NCBI GenBank assembly: GCA_019636335.1
Contig: JAHBXR010000025.1
Span: 1-64,000 of the forward strand
Origin: Pirellulales bacterium
GTDB lineage: Bacteria; Planctomycetota; Planctomycetia; Pirellulales; JAEUIK01
Length of the DNA stretch: 64,000 bases
Reading direction: 5' to 3'
The first letter of the stretch is position 1. Every line of letters begins with the position of its first letter. Position numbers and translations under genes: made by a program. Below the pieces are notes generated by a model. That model made no database searches. It was given only the letters and a program-made list of their open reading frames with translations, and was not told the origin of the DNA. Below are positions 16,964-25,670 of the stretch, one piece after another.

Positions 16964-18007
16964 ATGGCCGAAGAATCCCACGACACGCCGGCCGATGAGC
17001 CCTTACCCGCGGATCCTCGCGGCGCAGAGCCGTCGACCGGCGATCCCGGCTATAGCAGCGTACAGCGGTATTTGCTCTTCGGCCTGTCGTTGCCCGAGCG
17101 GGCCTTGCGAACTGGCGCGGGACTGGCCGCCGGAGCGCTCCGCGAGTCGACCGCGCTGCTCGTGCCGCAGGCCTTTCAGAATTCGAAGACCTACACCGTC
17201 TTCGTTCGGCAGATGCTCGACTACCTGGCCGAGGATGTCGGCGGCGTGAAACGGAGCGCGTCGTCCGAGACGCAAGCGGAGGTCGAGAACTTCGTGGCCC
17301 GCAAGGCGGTGGGCAACTTTCTCGAAATGGCCTCGCTGGCCACGCTGCACGTCTCGCCGATCACGTTTCTGGCCATCGTTAGCGACGTGGCCTACGGCTC
17401 GCAGACTTATCTGCGCGAGCTCAGCCGCGAGCTGAAAGAGCAAGGGATCATCGACGAGCGGTCGACGATCGATCACGTCGACGATCTGCTGGCGGCGGTC
17501 GCCAAGACCTCTTCGATGGCGGCCACCACGTTCGATACGCCTCCGATGTCGGTCGAAGGGCTGCGGCAATCGATCGACGAAACCCGGCAGTCGATCCAGT
17601 CGGTCGACCCCACGAAGGTGATTCCCCAGGCCGAGTTGGAGCGGCTCTGGCGCGACATGCAGGATCTGGCTCGTCGCGAGGGAGTCTCGGTGCTCGATGT
17701 CTCCGGCACGATGGCGCTGTACTCGCTCGACCGGATGTCGCGTCTGGGGCGCGGCGCGCTCTCTTCCGTGCGGGTCGCCGGCTCCTTGTTCGATCGCCAT
17801 GTCGTGGACCACTACGAGCAGGCCGCCGCCGAGATTCGCCGGCGTGGTCTCTACGGCACGCTGGCCGAAACGAGCGCCCCCTATATCGAGGCGGTCTGGC
17901 ACAACTTCTCTTCCGATCGATCGACGATCACCGCGGACCTTGCCACGGGCAAGCTCGTCGGTCAGGCCTGGGGCGCTGTGCGCCGCTGGCTGGGTGGCAG
18001 CGACTGA
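16964..18007 (+). CDS. Conserved hypothetical protein
   Basis: I do not recognise this 347-residue protein. It starts with an acidic, proline-rich segment of about 30 residues, then a mostly alpha-helical sequence. One moderately hydrophobic stretch is near residues 110-130 (MASLATLHVSPITFLAIVSDVAYG) and one short glycine/alanine-rich segment is near residue 55. There is no signal peptide and no clear transmembrane helix. A Shine-Dalgarno-like GAGGTGA is 6 nt upstream of the ATG. The 9-bp spacing to the M32 carboxypeptidase gene suggests co-transcription. A membrane-associated or peripheral role is possible but unproven. Confidence 0.75.
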   Translation: MAEESHDTPADEPLPADPRGAEPSTGDPGYSSVQRYLLFGLSLPERALRTGAGLAAGALRESTALLVPQAFQNSKTYTVFVRQMLDYLAEDVGGVKRSASSETQAEVENFVARKAVGNFLEMASLATLHVSPITFLAIVSDVAYGSQTYLRELSRELKEQGIIDERSTIDHVDDLLAAVAKTSSMAATTFDTPPMSVEGLRQSIDETRQSIQSVDPTKVIPQAELERLWRDMQDLARREGVSVLDVSGTMALYSLDRMSRLGRGALSSVRVAGSLFDRHVVDHYEQAAAEIRRRGLYGTLAETSAPYIEAVWHNFSSDRSTITADLATGKLVGQAWGAVRRWLGGSD

Positions 18008-18342
18008 CGCGCGGTCACTCCTTTTTTGCATAGCCCCCGACCACGCCAAGCTTGCTAGCTACGGAAGGCTAGCAACGATTCTTTATGCCGACACCGGGCA
18101 ATTCTTCTGCTCACCGTCTCGAGCCGCTCATTTTTCTGCGGCATCTGAGAGGTCTCACCCTGCGAATTCCTCGCAAAACCGGCCAGAAGTTAGTTTGGGT
18201 CAAATGGTCAGTGATTGCCGGTTGTAGGAATTTTCCCAAGTTTGCCGGTTGCGCTGCCGATATGAAGCTTGCCGATTCCTCCGGCTGGAGGATTTGGCCC
18301 GATCGCCGTTCGACCGGACCCCCCATAGAGGAATGCGAATCC
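18008..18342 (+). promoter_or_regulatory. 335-bp non-coding region upstream of the TolC-family gene
   Basis: No credible gene is seen. Near its left end TTGCTAGC and GCTAGCAA (18052-18075) form an 8-bp inverted repeat around 8 nt, without a following T-run. Closer to the TolC-family gene lies a three-unit 27-bp-periodic array (18215-18295) and finally an AGAGGA ribosome binding site around 18327. Confidence 0.5.
18215..18295 (+). repeat. Three-unit 27-bp-periodic repeat upstream of TolC
   Basis: TTGCCGGTTG starts at 18215 and again at 18242, and TTGCCGATTC at 18269. The starts are exactly 27 bp apart; only the first 10 bp of each unit are conserved. Such regularly phased decamers upstream of an envelope gene could be binding sites for a regulator. 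Confidence 0.6.
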
Positions 18343-20766
18343 ATGAGCCGGCAAGTTCAACCCATCTGGGCAGCCGCGGTCACGTGCCTTTTGGCACTGG
18401 TGACCGGATGTGCCCCGAGCCAGCCGTTCTACTTCTTTGAGGACGGCGATCTCTCGCATTACAAGGGAGTGGCGACGGAGATTGAATTCCCCGACGTCGA
18501 GGTGTGCAGCCTCGCCGAAGTCGACGGCGCGTTGCCGCCGCTGACCCTCATCAATTCCGAGGCCCGGGAAATCTGGGACCTCACCCTGCAGGACGCGGTG
18601 AACTACGCCCTGCAGAATAGCCGCGTGATGCGGTCGCTGGGTGGCCAGGTTCAGCCTGTGCCGAACTCGGTCCTCCGTAGCCCGCAGGTCACGCCCACGG
18701 TCTACGACCCGGCGATCGTCGAAACGAACCCGCTCACGGGTGTCGAGGGTGCCTTGTCGGCCTTCGATACGCAGTTGTCGTCGAGCGTTTCGTGGGACCG
18801 TAACGAGCGTCCCGTGAACTTGAACACGCAGAACCAGATCTTCGATCAGATCTTCGTGCCGGTGTTCGAACAAGACTTGGGAACGTTCCAGGCACAGTTG
18901 CAGAAGACGGCGGCCACCGGTGGTACGTTCGCCGTCCGGCACAACACGGTCTATGACTGGAACAACAATCCGACCCGTGCGGCCCCCAGCGACTGGAACG
19001 TCAACCTCGAAGCCCTGTTCAGCCAGCCGTTGTTGCAAGGGGGTGGCGTGACGTTCAACCGCATCGCCGGCCCGCGAGCACAACCGGGCTTCTTCTTCGG
19101 CAACGGTGTGGTCATCGGCCGCATCCGTGAAGATATCGCCTTGGCCGACTTCGAGATCGGCGTCCGCAACCTGGTCGCCGACGTCGAAACCGCCTACTGG
19201 GAACTGTACTTCGCCTACCGCAACCTCGACTCGGTTGTCGCCGGTCGCGATAGTGCCCTGCAAACGTGGCGACGAATCAAGGCCCTCTTCGACACCAGCT
19301 CGCGTGGTGGTGAGGCGGAGAAGGAAGCCCAGGCCCGCGAACAGTACTTCCTGTTCCGCACGCAGGTCGAACAGGCGTTGAACAACCTCTACGCCACCGA
19401 AAACCGCTTGCGATACATCATCGGTCTGGCCGCGACCGACGGACGCCTGATCCGTCCGGCCGACGAGCCCACGACGGCGGGAGTACACTTCGACTGGTAC
19501 GAAGTTCACGCCGAATCGCTGGCTCGCCAGGTCGAGCTGCGCCGCCAGAAGTGGACCATCAAGCAACGCGAGATGGAGCTCATCGCGTCACGCAACTTCC
19601 TGCTGCCCCGCTTGGACGCCATCGGCCGCTATCGTTGGGTGGGCCTGGGAGACAAGCTCATCGATTCCAACGGGTCGTCATTCAACAACTTCGTCGATAC
19701 GAACGCCTGGGAAATCCTCACCGATGGCGACTTCCAGGAATGGCAGCTCGGCTTGCAGTTCAGCATGCCGATCGGCTTCCGCCGGGAATTGGCCGGTGTC
19801 CGCAATGCCCAGTTGAACCTGGCTCGCGAACGGGCGATTTTGCAGGATCAAGAACTCGAGCTGTCGCACCAGTTGTCCGATGCGATTCGTAACCTCGACC
19901 GCGGCTACACGCTGAGCGAAACGAACTTCAACCGTCGTATCGCCGCTCAGCACCAGGTGAACGCCGTGGAAGCGGCCTACGAGACCGACACCGTCACGCT
20001 CGACGTGCTGCTCGACGCCCAGCGGCGACTGGCCGACGCCGAGAGCGCCTACTACCGTTCGCTGGTCGATTTCAACCTGGCGATCATGTCGGTGCATCTC
20101 CGCAAGGGCTCGCTGCTGGAATACAACGGCGTGATGCTGGCCGAAGGCCCCTGGCCCGGCAAGGCCTACTTCGATGCCCGCAAGCGTGCTCGCGAACGTG
20201 ACGCTGCCCTATACATGAACTACGGCTTCACGCATCCCCGGGTGCTGAGCCGCGGCCCGCTGGCCCAGAACCTGGGTGGTGCGGTTGGAACTCCGGGACA
20301 GAACTTCCCGACGCCGGCCAAGGGTGCCGAAGAAGTGCCGGTGCCGATGTCCGAGCAGAATTTCGGCACGCCGAGCATCGAGACGACTCCTCCGGCTACC
20401 AGCGGCCCGCAGGCTCGGCTCCGCCCGATGCCGCAGGCGGGCGCGGCGGTCGCCCCCAGCGTCGGCACCACCTCGCCGTTCAACTGGGGCTCGCTCGGCA
20501 TCGGCGGCTCGTCGGCCCCGGGCACGGCCGTGGCCCCGGTTGCCGCGACAATGCCTCAGGCGTCGGGTAATATGGTGCAACCTGCGGGGGGAACGTTCGG
20601 CGCCAGCCCACGAGGGCAGGTGGCCCACGCCAACTACCAGCAGCAGTGGCAACCTGTCTCCGGTGACCAGCCGATGGCTGGGGCAGCACCGTATGAAACG
20701 CGCCCGGCTAAAGCGGTTGTTGGAAGTTCTTATCCAACTACAGGGTGGACTCCCACAAACCACTAA
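18343..20766 (+). CDS. TolC family outer-membrane efflux lipoprotein
   Basis: The ATG at 18343 is chosen because AGAGGA lies about 11 nt upstream and a lipoprotein signal peptide with ALVTGC follows, lipidating a cysteine near residue 22. The 807-residue product contains two outer-membrane-efflux (OEP) repeats with long coiled-coil regions: LADFEIGVRNLVADVETAYWELYFAYR near residues 265-290 (broken for length) and an equivalent second helix pair around residues 500-590 (LAGVRNAQLNLARERA, YETDTVTLDVLLDAQRRLADA). It would form the outer-membrane channel of an efflux or type I export system. The last 150 residues are an Ala/Pro/Gly-rich tail not found in TolC. No pump or membrane-fusion partner is nearby. 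Its 3' end overlaps the next gene by 74 nt. Confidence 0.9.
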   Translation: MSRQVQPIWAAAVTCLLALVTGCAPSQPFYFFEDGDLSHYKGVATEIEFPDVEVCSLAEVDGALPPLTLINSEAREIWDLTLQDAVNYALQNSRVMRSLGGQVQPVPNSVLRSPQVTPTVYDPAIVETNPLTGVEGALSAFDTQLSSSVSWDRNERPVNLNTQNQIFDQIFVPVFEQDLGTFQAQLQKTAATGGTFAVRHNTVYDWNNNPTRAAPSDWNVNLEALFSQPLLQGGGVTFNRIAGPRAQPGFFFGNGVVIGRIREDIALADFEIGVRNLVADVETAYWELYFAYRNLDSVVAGRDSALQTWRRIKALFDTSSRGGEAEKEAQAREQYFLFRTQVEQALNNLYATENRLRYIIGLAATDGRLIRPADEPTTAGVHFDWYEVHAESLARQVELRRQKWTIKQREMELIASRNFLLPRLDAIGRYRWVGLGDKLIDSNGSSFNNFVDTNAWEILTDGDFQEWQLGLQFSMPIGFRRELAGVRNAQLNLARERAILQDQELELSHQLSDAIRNLDRGYTLSETNFNRRIAAQHQVNAVEAAYETDTVTLDVLLDAQRRLADAESAYYRSLVDFNLAIMSVHLRKGSLLEYNGVMLAEGPWPGKAYFDARKRARERDAALYMNYGFTHPRVLSRGPLAQNLGGAVGTPGQNFPTPAKGAEEVPVPMSEQNFGTPSIETTPPATSGPQARLRPMPQAGAAVAPSVGTTSPFNWGSLGIGGSSAPGTAVAPVAATMPQASGNMVQPAGGTFGASPRGQVAHANYQQQWQPVSGDQPMAGAAPYETRPAKAVVGSSYPTTGWTPTNH

Positions 20767-21790
20767 TTCGCTGGCGCGAACCTTGGGCGTCAGCCGGCGC
20801 ACGATCTTTCGCGATCTCGAATTGCTGCGCGATGCCGGGGTGCCGCTCGTCTTCGACGACGAGCACCTCCGCTACGATCTCACGACCGCGGGCATCTTGC
20901 CTCCGACGAGTTTTAACACGTCGGAGGCACTTTCGTTGATCCTGCTCTGCCAGGAGCTGGGGGACACGCCGGGGGTCCCCTTTTGCGGGCCGGCCCGCTC
21001 GGCCGCGCTGAAGGTCGAAAGCACGCTGCCGCAACGCCTGCGCGACCACCTCCGCGAAGTGACGCGCGCGGTCAGCATCAAGCTCGCTCCCGCGAACCCG
21101 CTGGCCGGACATCACACGACGTACGAGATGCTGCTGGCAGCGATAGGCCAGCGCCGTGCGGTGCGGCTGCGGTACAACAGCTTCGCCGAGCAAGAGGTCA
21201 TCGCCACCAAGGTAAAGTCGCACCGGCTCGTTTTCAGCCGCCGTAGTTGGTACCTGATTGGCCGCTCGTCGCTGCACCGCGCGACGCGCACCTTCAACCT
21301 GGGGCGGATTCTCGACGTCGAAGTTCTCGACGAGCGCTATGCGATTCCCAGCCGCTTCAACCTCGAACGCTATCTCGGCAACGCCTGGCACCTCATTCCC
21401 GAGCCAGGGCCCGATCACGAGATCCACGTGCGGTTTCGCCCTCTGGTGGCAGGCAACGTGGCCGAAGTGCTGTGGCACAAGACGCAGCGGGTCGAATGGC
21501 ACGCCGATGGCTCGCTCGACTACTTTGCCACCGTCTCGGGGCTGGGCGAGATCTCGTGGTGGATCCTGGGGTATGGCGATCAGGCCGAGGTACTCGCCCC
21601 CGCCCCCCTGCGCCGGCGCGTGGCCGACGCCGCGGAACGGATGGCGGTGCAATATCGAGTCGTCGCCAACGGCAAACATGGGGCCGCCGCCGAGCCCACC
21701 ACGCATCGCGAGAAGCTGCCTGCTCCCCGTCGAACGGGCAAACGCCAGCTTGCGCGACGGGCACGACCGTCGGCGGCGGGCAAGGTCTGA
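20693..21790 (+). CDS. YafY-type transcriptional regulator with HTH and WYL domains
   Basis: The start at 20693 fits the first conserved residues (MKRARLKRLLEVLIQLQGG), giving 365 residues. A DeoR-type helix-turn-helix occupies about residues 20-50 (SLARTLGVSRRTIFRDLELL). The WYL domain lies at about residues 150-215 and has the variant core SWYLIGRSS in place of WYL; it is thought to bind a ligand or nucleic acid. A WCX-like C-terminal domain follows (EIHVRFRPLVAGNVAEVLWH). The first 24 codons overlap the end of the TolC-family gene in another frame, so translation is likely coupled. It may regulate that gene, but this is inference. Confidence 0.88.
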   Translation: MKRARLKRLLEVLIQLQGGLPQTTNSLARTLGVSRRTIFRDLELLRDAGVPLVFDDEHLRYDLTTAGILPPTSFNTSEALSLILLCQELGDTPGVPFCGPARSAALKVESTLPQRLRDHLREVTRAVSIKLAPANPLAGHHTTYEMLLAAIGQRRAVRLRYNSFAEQEVIATKVKSHRLVFSRRSWYLIGRSSLHRATRTFNLGRILDVEVLDERYAIPSRFNLERYLGNAWHLIPEPGPDHEIHVRFRPLVAGNVAEVLWHKTQRVEWHADGSLDYFATVSGLGEISWWILGYGDQAEVLAPAPLRRRVADAAERMAVQYRVVANGKHGAAAEPTTHREKLPAPRRTGKRQLARRARPSAAGKV

Positions 21791-21909
21791 ACCACGGCCC
21801 GACGGCAGCCCCGAGCTTGCCCGCTGCCGCCATGCCCTTGCCCCGCGGGGCGTGCGCCGCCAGACTTGCTCGTTCGAGTACCGTGGCAGCTTTCCCACCT
21901 TCGATCCCG

Positions 21910-22887
21910 ATGAGAGCTTGTTCCGTGTTACACACCCTGCCGCCTCTTCGTTTGAAGTTCCCCGTACTCGTCGCGCTCGCGCTTTCGGTCTGTGTGGCTC
22001 TGTGCCCTCGAGTGGCTTCTGCCCAGGCTGCGTCCCCCATCGCGACGGAGGCGTTCCCCGCCGAGCTGGTCGAGTTCGTCCCCTACGAGAAGAACCCCAT
22101 CTTCACCGGCGAGGGGCCCGGCCACTGGGACGCGAAGATTCGCGAGCGCGGCTGGATCCTGCGCGACGGCGATCTCTGGCATTTGTGGTTCACCGGCTAC
22201 GACGGCACGCGCGAAGGAATCAAGCTGCTGGGGCATGCCACGTCGTCCGATGGATTGAACTGGAAGCGCGACGCGCACAATCCCGTTTACTCGGAGCATT
22301 GGGTCGAAGACATGATGGTCGTGCCGCGCGACGGCACGTTCTACATGTTTGCCGAGGGGGTGGGAGATCGCGCGCAACTACTGACCTCGCCCGACGGCGT
22401 CGACTGGACGCGCGTCGGCCCGCTCGACGTGCGCTATACCGACGGCCGGCCTCTCACGCCGGGCCCCTTCGGTACGCCGACCGCCTTGGTCGAAGGAGAC
22501 ACCTGGTACCTGTTCTATGAACGGGGCGATCAGGCCGTGTGGCTGGCCTCGAGCCAGGACTTGAAGATCTGGACGAACGTGCAGGACGAGCCCGTGCTGC
22601 GTCCTGGACCGGGCGCGTACGACGACAATATGATCGCCTTGAATCAGGTCATCAAATACAAGGGGCGTTACTACGCCTCGTACCACGGCAGCGGCGATGA
22701 AGCGGCGCCGCGAACCTGGAATTCGTGCCTGGCAGTATCCGATGACTTGCGCCATTGGGAAAAGTATGCTGGCAATCCCGTGCTCGAAGACAATCAATCG
22801 AGTAACCTGCTGATCGAAGCTGGCAACGGTTTTCGCCTCTACTCGATGCACGATGCGGTGCGCGTTTACCTGCCCAAGTCCGAATAG
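21910..22887 (+). CDS. Secreted glycosidase-like beta-propeller protein
   Basis: The 325-residue product from the ATG at 21910 has a signal peptide ending near ASAQA. The mature part has repeated motifs of five-bladed beta-propellers, such as LWHLWFTGYDG, ATSSDGLNWKRD, FYMFAEG, LLTSPDGVDWTR, WYLFYERG and CLAVSDDLRHWEK. These are typical of GH43/GH32/GH62-like and GH130-like proteins, in which each blade ends in a 'SxDGxxW' strand. The catalytic residues cannot be assigned with confidence. It is probably a periplasmic or exported carbohydrate-active protein, in line with the polysaccharide-degrading life style of planctomycetes. It follows the WYL regulator by 119 bp. Confidence 0.78.
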   Translation: MRACSVLHTLPPLRLKFPVLVALALSVCVALCPRVASAQAASPIATEAFPAELVEFVPYEKNPIFTGEGPGHWDAKIRERGWILRDGDLWHLWFTGYDGTREGIKLLGHATSSDGLNWKRDAHNPVYSEHWVEDMMVVPRDGTFYMFAEGVGDRAQLLTSPDGVDWTRVGPLDVRYTDGRPLTPGPFGTPTALVEGDTWYLFYERGDQAVWLASSQDLKIWTNVQDEPVLRPGPGAYDDNMIALNQVIKYKGRYYASYHGSGDEAAPRTWNSCLAVSDDLRHWEKYAGNPVLEDNQSSNLLIEAGNGFRLYSMHDAVRVYLPKSE

Positions 22888-22912
22888 TCCTTGAACCGCG
22901 AGTTTTGGCGCC

Positions 22913-23962
22913 GTGAGTTGGCAGAACATCCTGGGACATGACGACGTCGTCGAGCAGTTTCGGCACGCGCTCGCACAAGGCCGGCTCGCGAGCACGTTTC
23001 TGTTCGTCGGACCGTCGGGCGTCGGCAAGCGGCGCTTCGCCGAGGCGTTGGCCAAGACGCTCCTCTGCCAACAGCACTTGCCCGAGCAGATGAACCCCTG
23101 CGGAACGTGCGAAAGCTGCCGGCTATTCGACGCCGGGAATCACCCCGATTTTCAAGTCGTGGAGAAGCCCGAGGAGAAGAGCACGATTCCGGTCGAGCTG
23201 TTCATCGGTCGCGACGATCGCCGGATGCGCGAGGGGCTCTGTCATCACCTCTCGCTGAAGCCGTTTCTGGGTGGCCGCAAACTGGCCGTGATCGACGACG
23301 CCGATTATCTCAATGCCGAGGGCGCGAACAGTCTGCTTAAAACGCTCGAGGAACCCCCCCCGCGCTCGGTGCTGATTCTGATCGGCACGAGCGCCGACCG
23401 GCAGTTGCCCACCATCCGCTCGCGGGCACAAACGGTGCGCTTTCGCCCCTTGTCCGACGAACACCTGGCCGAGTTGCTGCGCCGCGAGGGATTGGTCACC
23501 GACGAGACCGAGGCCGAACGCCTGCTTGGCGTCGCCGAGGGGAGTCTCACGCGCGCCACGGCCTGGTCCGACCCTGACTTCTGGCAGTTTCGCGGCAAGT
23601 TGCTGACACACCTGGCCGAGCCCAGTCAGGGGAGCGTGCGCTTCGCCCAGGCTCTGAACACCTTCGTCGACGAGGCGGGCACGCAGGCCTCGGCGCGCCG
23701 TGACCGCGCGCGGCAGGCGCTGGCCCAGGCGGCCGAGTTCTATCGCCAATTGATGCGCGGCCTGGTCGGCGCGCCCTTGGCCGAAGACCGCGAGGTACGT
23801 GGCATCGTCGACCGGGCGCTAACGCAATGGTCGGGAGACGAGACGACGGCGGCGCAATGTCTCGACCGCTGCCTGAAGGCGATGGAACAGGTCGACCGCA
23901 ACGCCAACCAGGCCACGGTGCTCGAAGCCTGGCTCGACGATCTCGCGCGACTGGGCGCGTGA
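22913..23962 (+). CDS. holB: DNA polymerase III subunit delta' (HolB)
   Basis: The 349-residue clamp-loader subunit begins at a GTG (22913). Residues 33-40 are a Walker A-like GPSGVGKR, and Cys52, Cys63, Cys66 and Cys69 (LCQQ, PCGTCESC) form the zinc module of DnaX/HolB proteins. The N-terminal QNILGHDDVVEQFRHAL is a diagnostic start. TLEEPPPRSVLILI and the sensor 1/SRx-like TIRSRAQTVRF are near residues 145-185. The C-terminal third is the helical collar domain. The gene starts 25 bp after the beta-propeller gene but there is no functional link between them. Confidence 0.93.
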   Translation: MSWQNILGHDDVVEQFRHALAQGRLASTFLFVGPSGVGKRRFAEALAKTLLCQQHLPEQMNPCGTCESCRLFDAGNHPDFQVVEKPEEKSTIPVELFIGRDDRRMREGLCHHLSLKPFLGGRKLAVIDDADYLNAEGANSLLKTLEEPPPRSVLILIGTSADRQLPTIRSRAQTVRFRPLSDEHLAELLRREGLVTDETEAERLLGVAEGSLTRATAWSDPDFWQFRGKLLTHLAEPSQGSVRFAQALNTFVDEAGTQASARRDRARQALAQAAEFYRQLMRGLVGAPLAEDREVRGIVDRALTQWSGDETTAAQCLDRCLKAMEQVDRNANQATVLEAWLDDLARLGA

Positions 23963-23987
23963 ATGAACCTAGGGGGGGTAGCACCCT

Positions 23988-24416
23988 CTACTCGCTCAGC
24001 TCCCCCTGCACCGTAATGATCAATCGCCGCCCCCCGGCGCGGTTGCGGTGTTCGCAGAGATAGATGCCCTGCCACGTGCCCAGTGCCAAATGCCCGTCGC
24101 GGATCGGCACGCTCACCGAGCTGCCCAAGAGTGCCGCTTTGACATGCGCCGGCATGTCATCGGGCCCCTCGCACGTGTGCGTGTAAGGAAAGTCTTCTGG
24201 GGCGATGGCGTTGAAGCTGCTTTCCAGATCGACCGGGACGTCGGGATCGGCGTTTTCGTTGATCGTCAGCGAGGCCGACGTGTGCTGAATGAAGACGTGC
24301 AAGAGCCCCACGCGAATCCGCGAGAGGGCCGTCGCCCCACGCTCGATCTCGGGCGTGATGAGATGGAAGCCGCGCCGCCGGGGATGAAGCTGCACCGTGT
24401 ATTGGAACCAGGCCAT
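23988..24416 (-). CDS. YjbQ family protein (secondary thiamine-phosphate synthase type)
   Basis: The 142-residue product matches YjbQ/UPF0047. Signatures include FIQHTSASLTINENADPDV near residue 42, ESSFNAIAPE, YTHTCEGPDDMPAHVKAALLG near residue 80, and GTWQGIYLCEHR near residue 114. The family forms trimers with a conserved surface histidine/aspartate cluster; E. coli YjbQ has weak thiamine-phosphate synthase activity, but its true role is unclear. It is convergent with holB, with only 25 bp between the stops. Its start is 3 nt from a heptad tandem repeat. Confidence 0.93.
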   Translation of the reverse strand: MAWFQYTVQLHPRRRGFHLITPEIERGATALSRIRVGLLHVFIQHTSASLTINENADPDVPVDLESSFNAIAPEDFPYTHTCEGPDDMPAHVKAALLGSSVSVPIRDGHLALGTWQGIYLCEHRNRAGGRRLIITVQGELSE

Positions 24417-24418
24417 TT

Positions 24419-24439
24419 TAGTGGTCAGGGGTCAGGGGT
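24419..24439 (+). repeat. Heptad tandem repeat, three units
   Basis: Units read TAGTGGT, CAGGGGT and CAGGGGT, the same heptad as the array at 9903. It starts 3 nt upstream of the yjbQ-type start codon, so it lies in that gene's leader where a ribosome binding site would be expected. Confidence 0.6.
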
Positions 24440-24648
24440 CCGTACATTCAAGGGCGCATTCTTCTTTGGACGCAGCATAACAGGCGAAGCACGTTCAGGC
24501 AGTAACAGTCACCGCGCGCTTGCGCTAGCGATAGGGCGCAAGGCGATTGCCCTTGTCGTCTCGGCCTTCTATCCTCAAGTTTTTCACCGGTCTGGCCGTC
24601 GGCCCACGACGTGCCAGGGACTGAATTCGGCGACCTCTGGAGCGTGGC

Positions 24649-25665
24649 GTGGCGACGAAGACTGCCCTGGTAACCGGAGCCAGTGGGTTTATCGGCCCCC
24701 ATCTCGTGCGCGTGCTGCAACGCGAAGGCCGCCACGTGCGCTGCCTGGTGCGGAAGACATCGCAGACGGCGTCACTGGTGGAACTCGGCGCCGAGCTCGT
24801 CACCGGCGACGTCACCGAGGCCCCCTCGCTGGCGGCCGCCGTCGAGGGAGTCGACGAGATCTATCACCTGGCAGGGGTGACGAAATCCTTCCGACCCGAG
24901 GGATTTCAAGCGGTGAACGAAACGGGCACGCGCAACCTGGCCGTAGCCGCCGCCGAGCAACCACAGCCCCCGGTGCTCGTGCATGTCTCGAGCCTGGCCG
25001 CGGCCGGCGCGGCGCCCGTCGGGCGCGATCGCACGGAAACCGATCCCGCCTCGCCCGTTTCGACCTATGGTCGCAGCAAGCGGGCCGGCGAGATTATTGC
25101 CGAATCGTACGCCGAGCGCGTCCCCACGACGATCGTCCGCCCGCCGATCGTCTTCGGCGAAGGGGATCGCGATATGCTGCAGATGTTCGTGCCGATCCGC
25201 TGGACGGGCGTCCACTTCGTGCCGAGCCTGGCCAAGCGTTACGTCTCGCTCGTCTACGCGGGCGATCTGGCCGAAGGACTCCTGCTGGCCGCCGAACGGG
25301 GCAAGCGTCTCGCGACGCAGCCCCAAATCGCGGGCCAAGGCTACTACTTCATCGCCTTCGACGATCAGCCTTCGTATGCCGAACTGGGACGCCTGTGCGG
25401 CATCGCCCTGGGACGTCGCTGGACGTTCGCCGCGCCCACGCCGGAGATTTTCAGTTGGGGCCTCGCTGGCGTGAACGAGCTGGCCGCGCGGGTGCGGCGC
25501 CGGCCGGGCATCGTCAACTTCGACAAGATCCGCGAGGCCTCGGCCGGCTCCTGGATCTGCTCGGTGGCCAAGGCCCGCGAAGAATTGGGCTTCCGTCCCA
25601 GCGCCACACTCGCCGAGCGTTTGGAGCAAACGGTGCGCTGGTGGCGGGCGCAGCGCTGGCTTTAA
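24649..25665 (+). CDS. NAD-dependent epimerase/dehydratase (extended SDR)
   Basis: The 338-residue product starts at a GTG and has the SDR nucleotide motif TGASGFIG at residues 9-16. The catalytic YxxxK pair is Tyr140 and Lys144 (YGRSKRAGE), with the serine in VHVSSLA around residue 114. The intermediate motif IYHLAGVT is near residue 71. These define an extended short-chain dehydrogenase acting on a nucleotide sugar or a related substrate such as a dihydroflavonol-like or sterol compound. The substrate cannot be inferred. It is convergent with the DUF1501 gene, only 5 bp between stops. Confidence 0.9.
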   Translation: MATKTALVTGASGFIGPHLVRVLQREGRHVRCLVRKTSQTASLVELGAELVTGDVTEAPSLAAAVEGVDEIYHLAGVTKSFRPEGFQAVNETGTRNLAVAAAEQPQPPVLVHVSSLAAAGAAPVGRDRTETDPASPVSTYGRSKRAGEIIAESYAERVPTTIVRPPIVFGEGDRDMLQMFVPIRWTGVHFVPSLAKRYVSLVYAGDLAEGLLLAAERGKRLATQPQIAGQGYYFIAFDDQPSYAELGRLCGIALGRRWTFAAPTPEIFSWGLAGVNELAARVRRRPGIVNFDKIREASAGSWICSVAKAREELGFRPSATLAERLEQTVRWWRAQRWL

Positions 25666-25670
25666 CGGCG

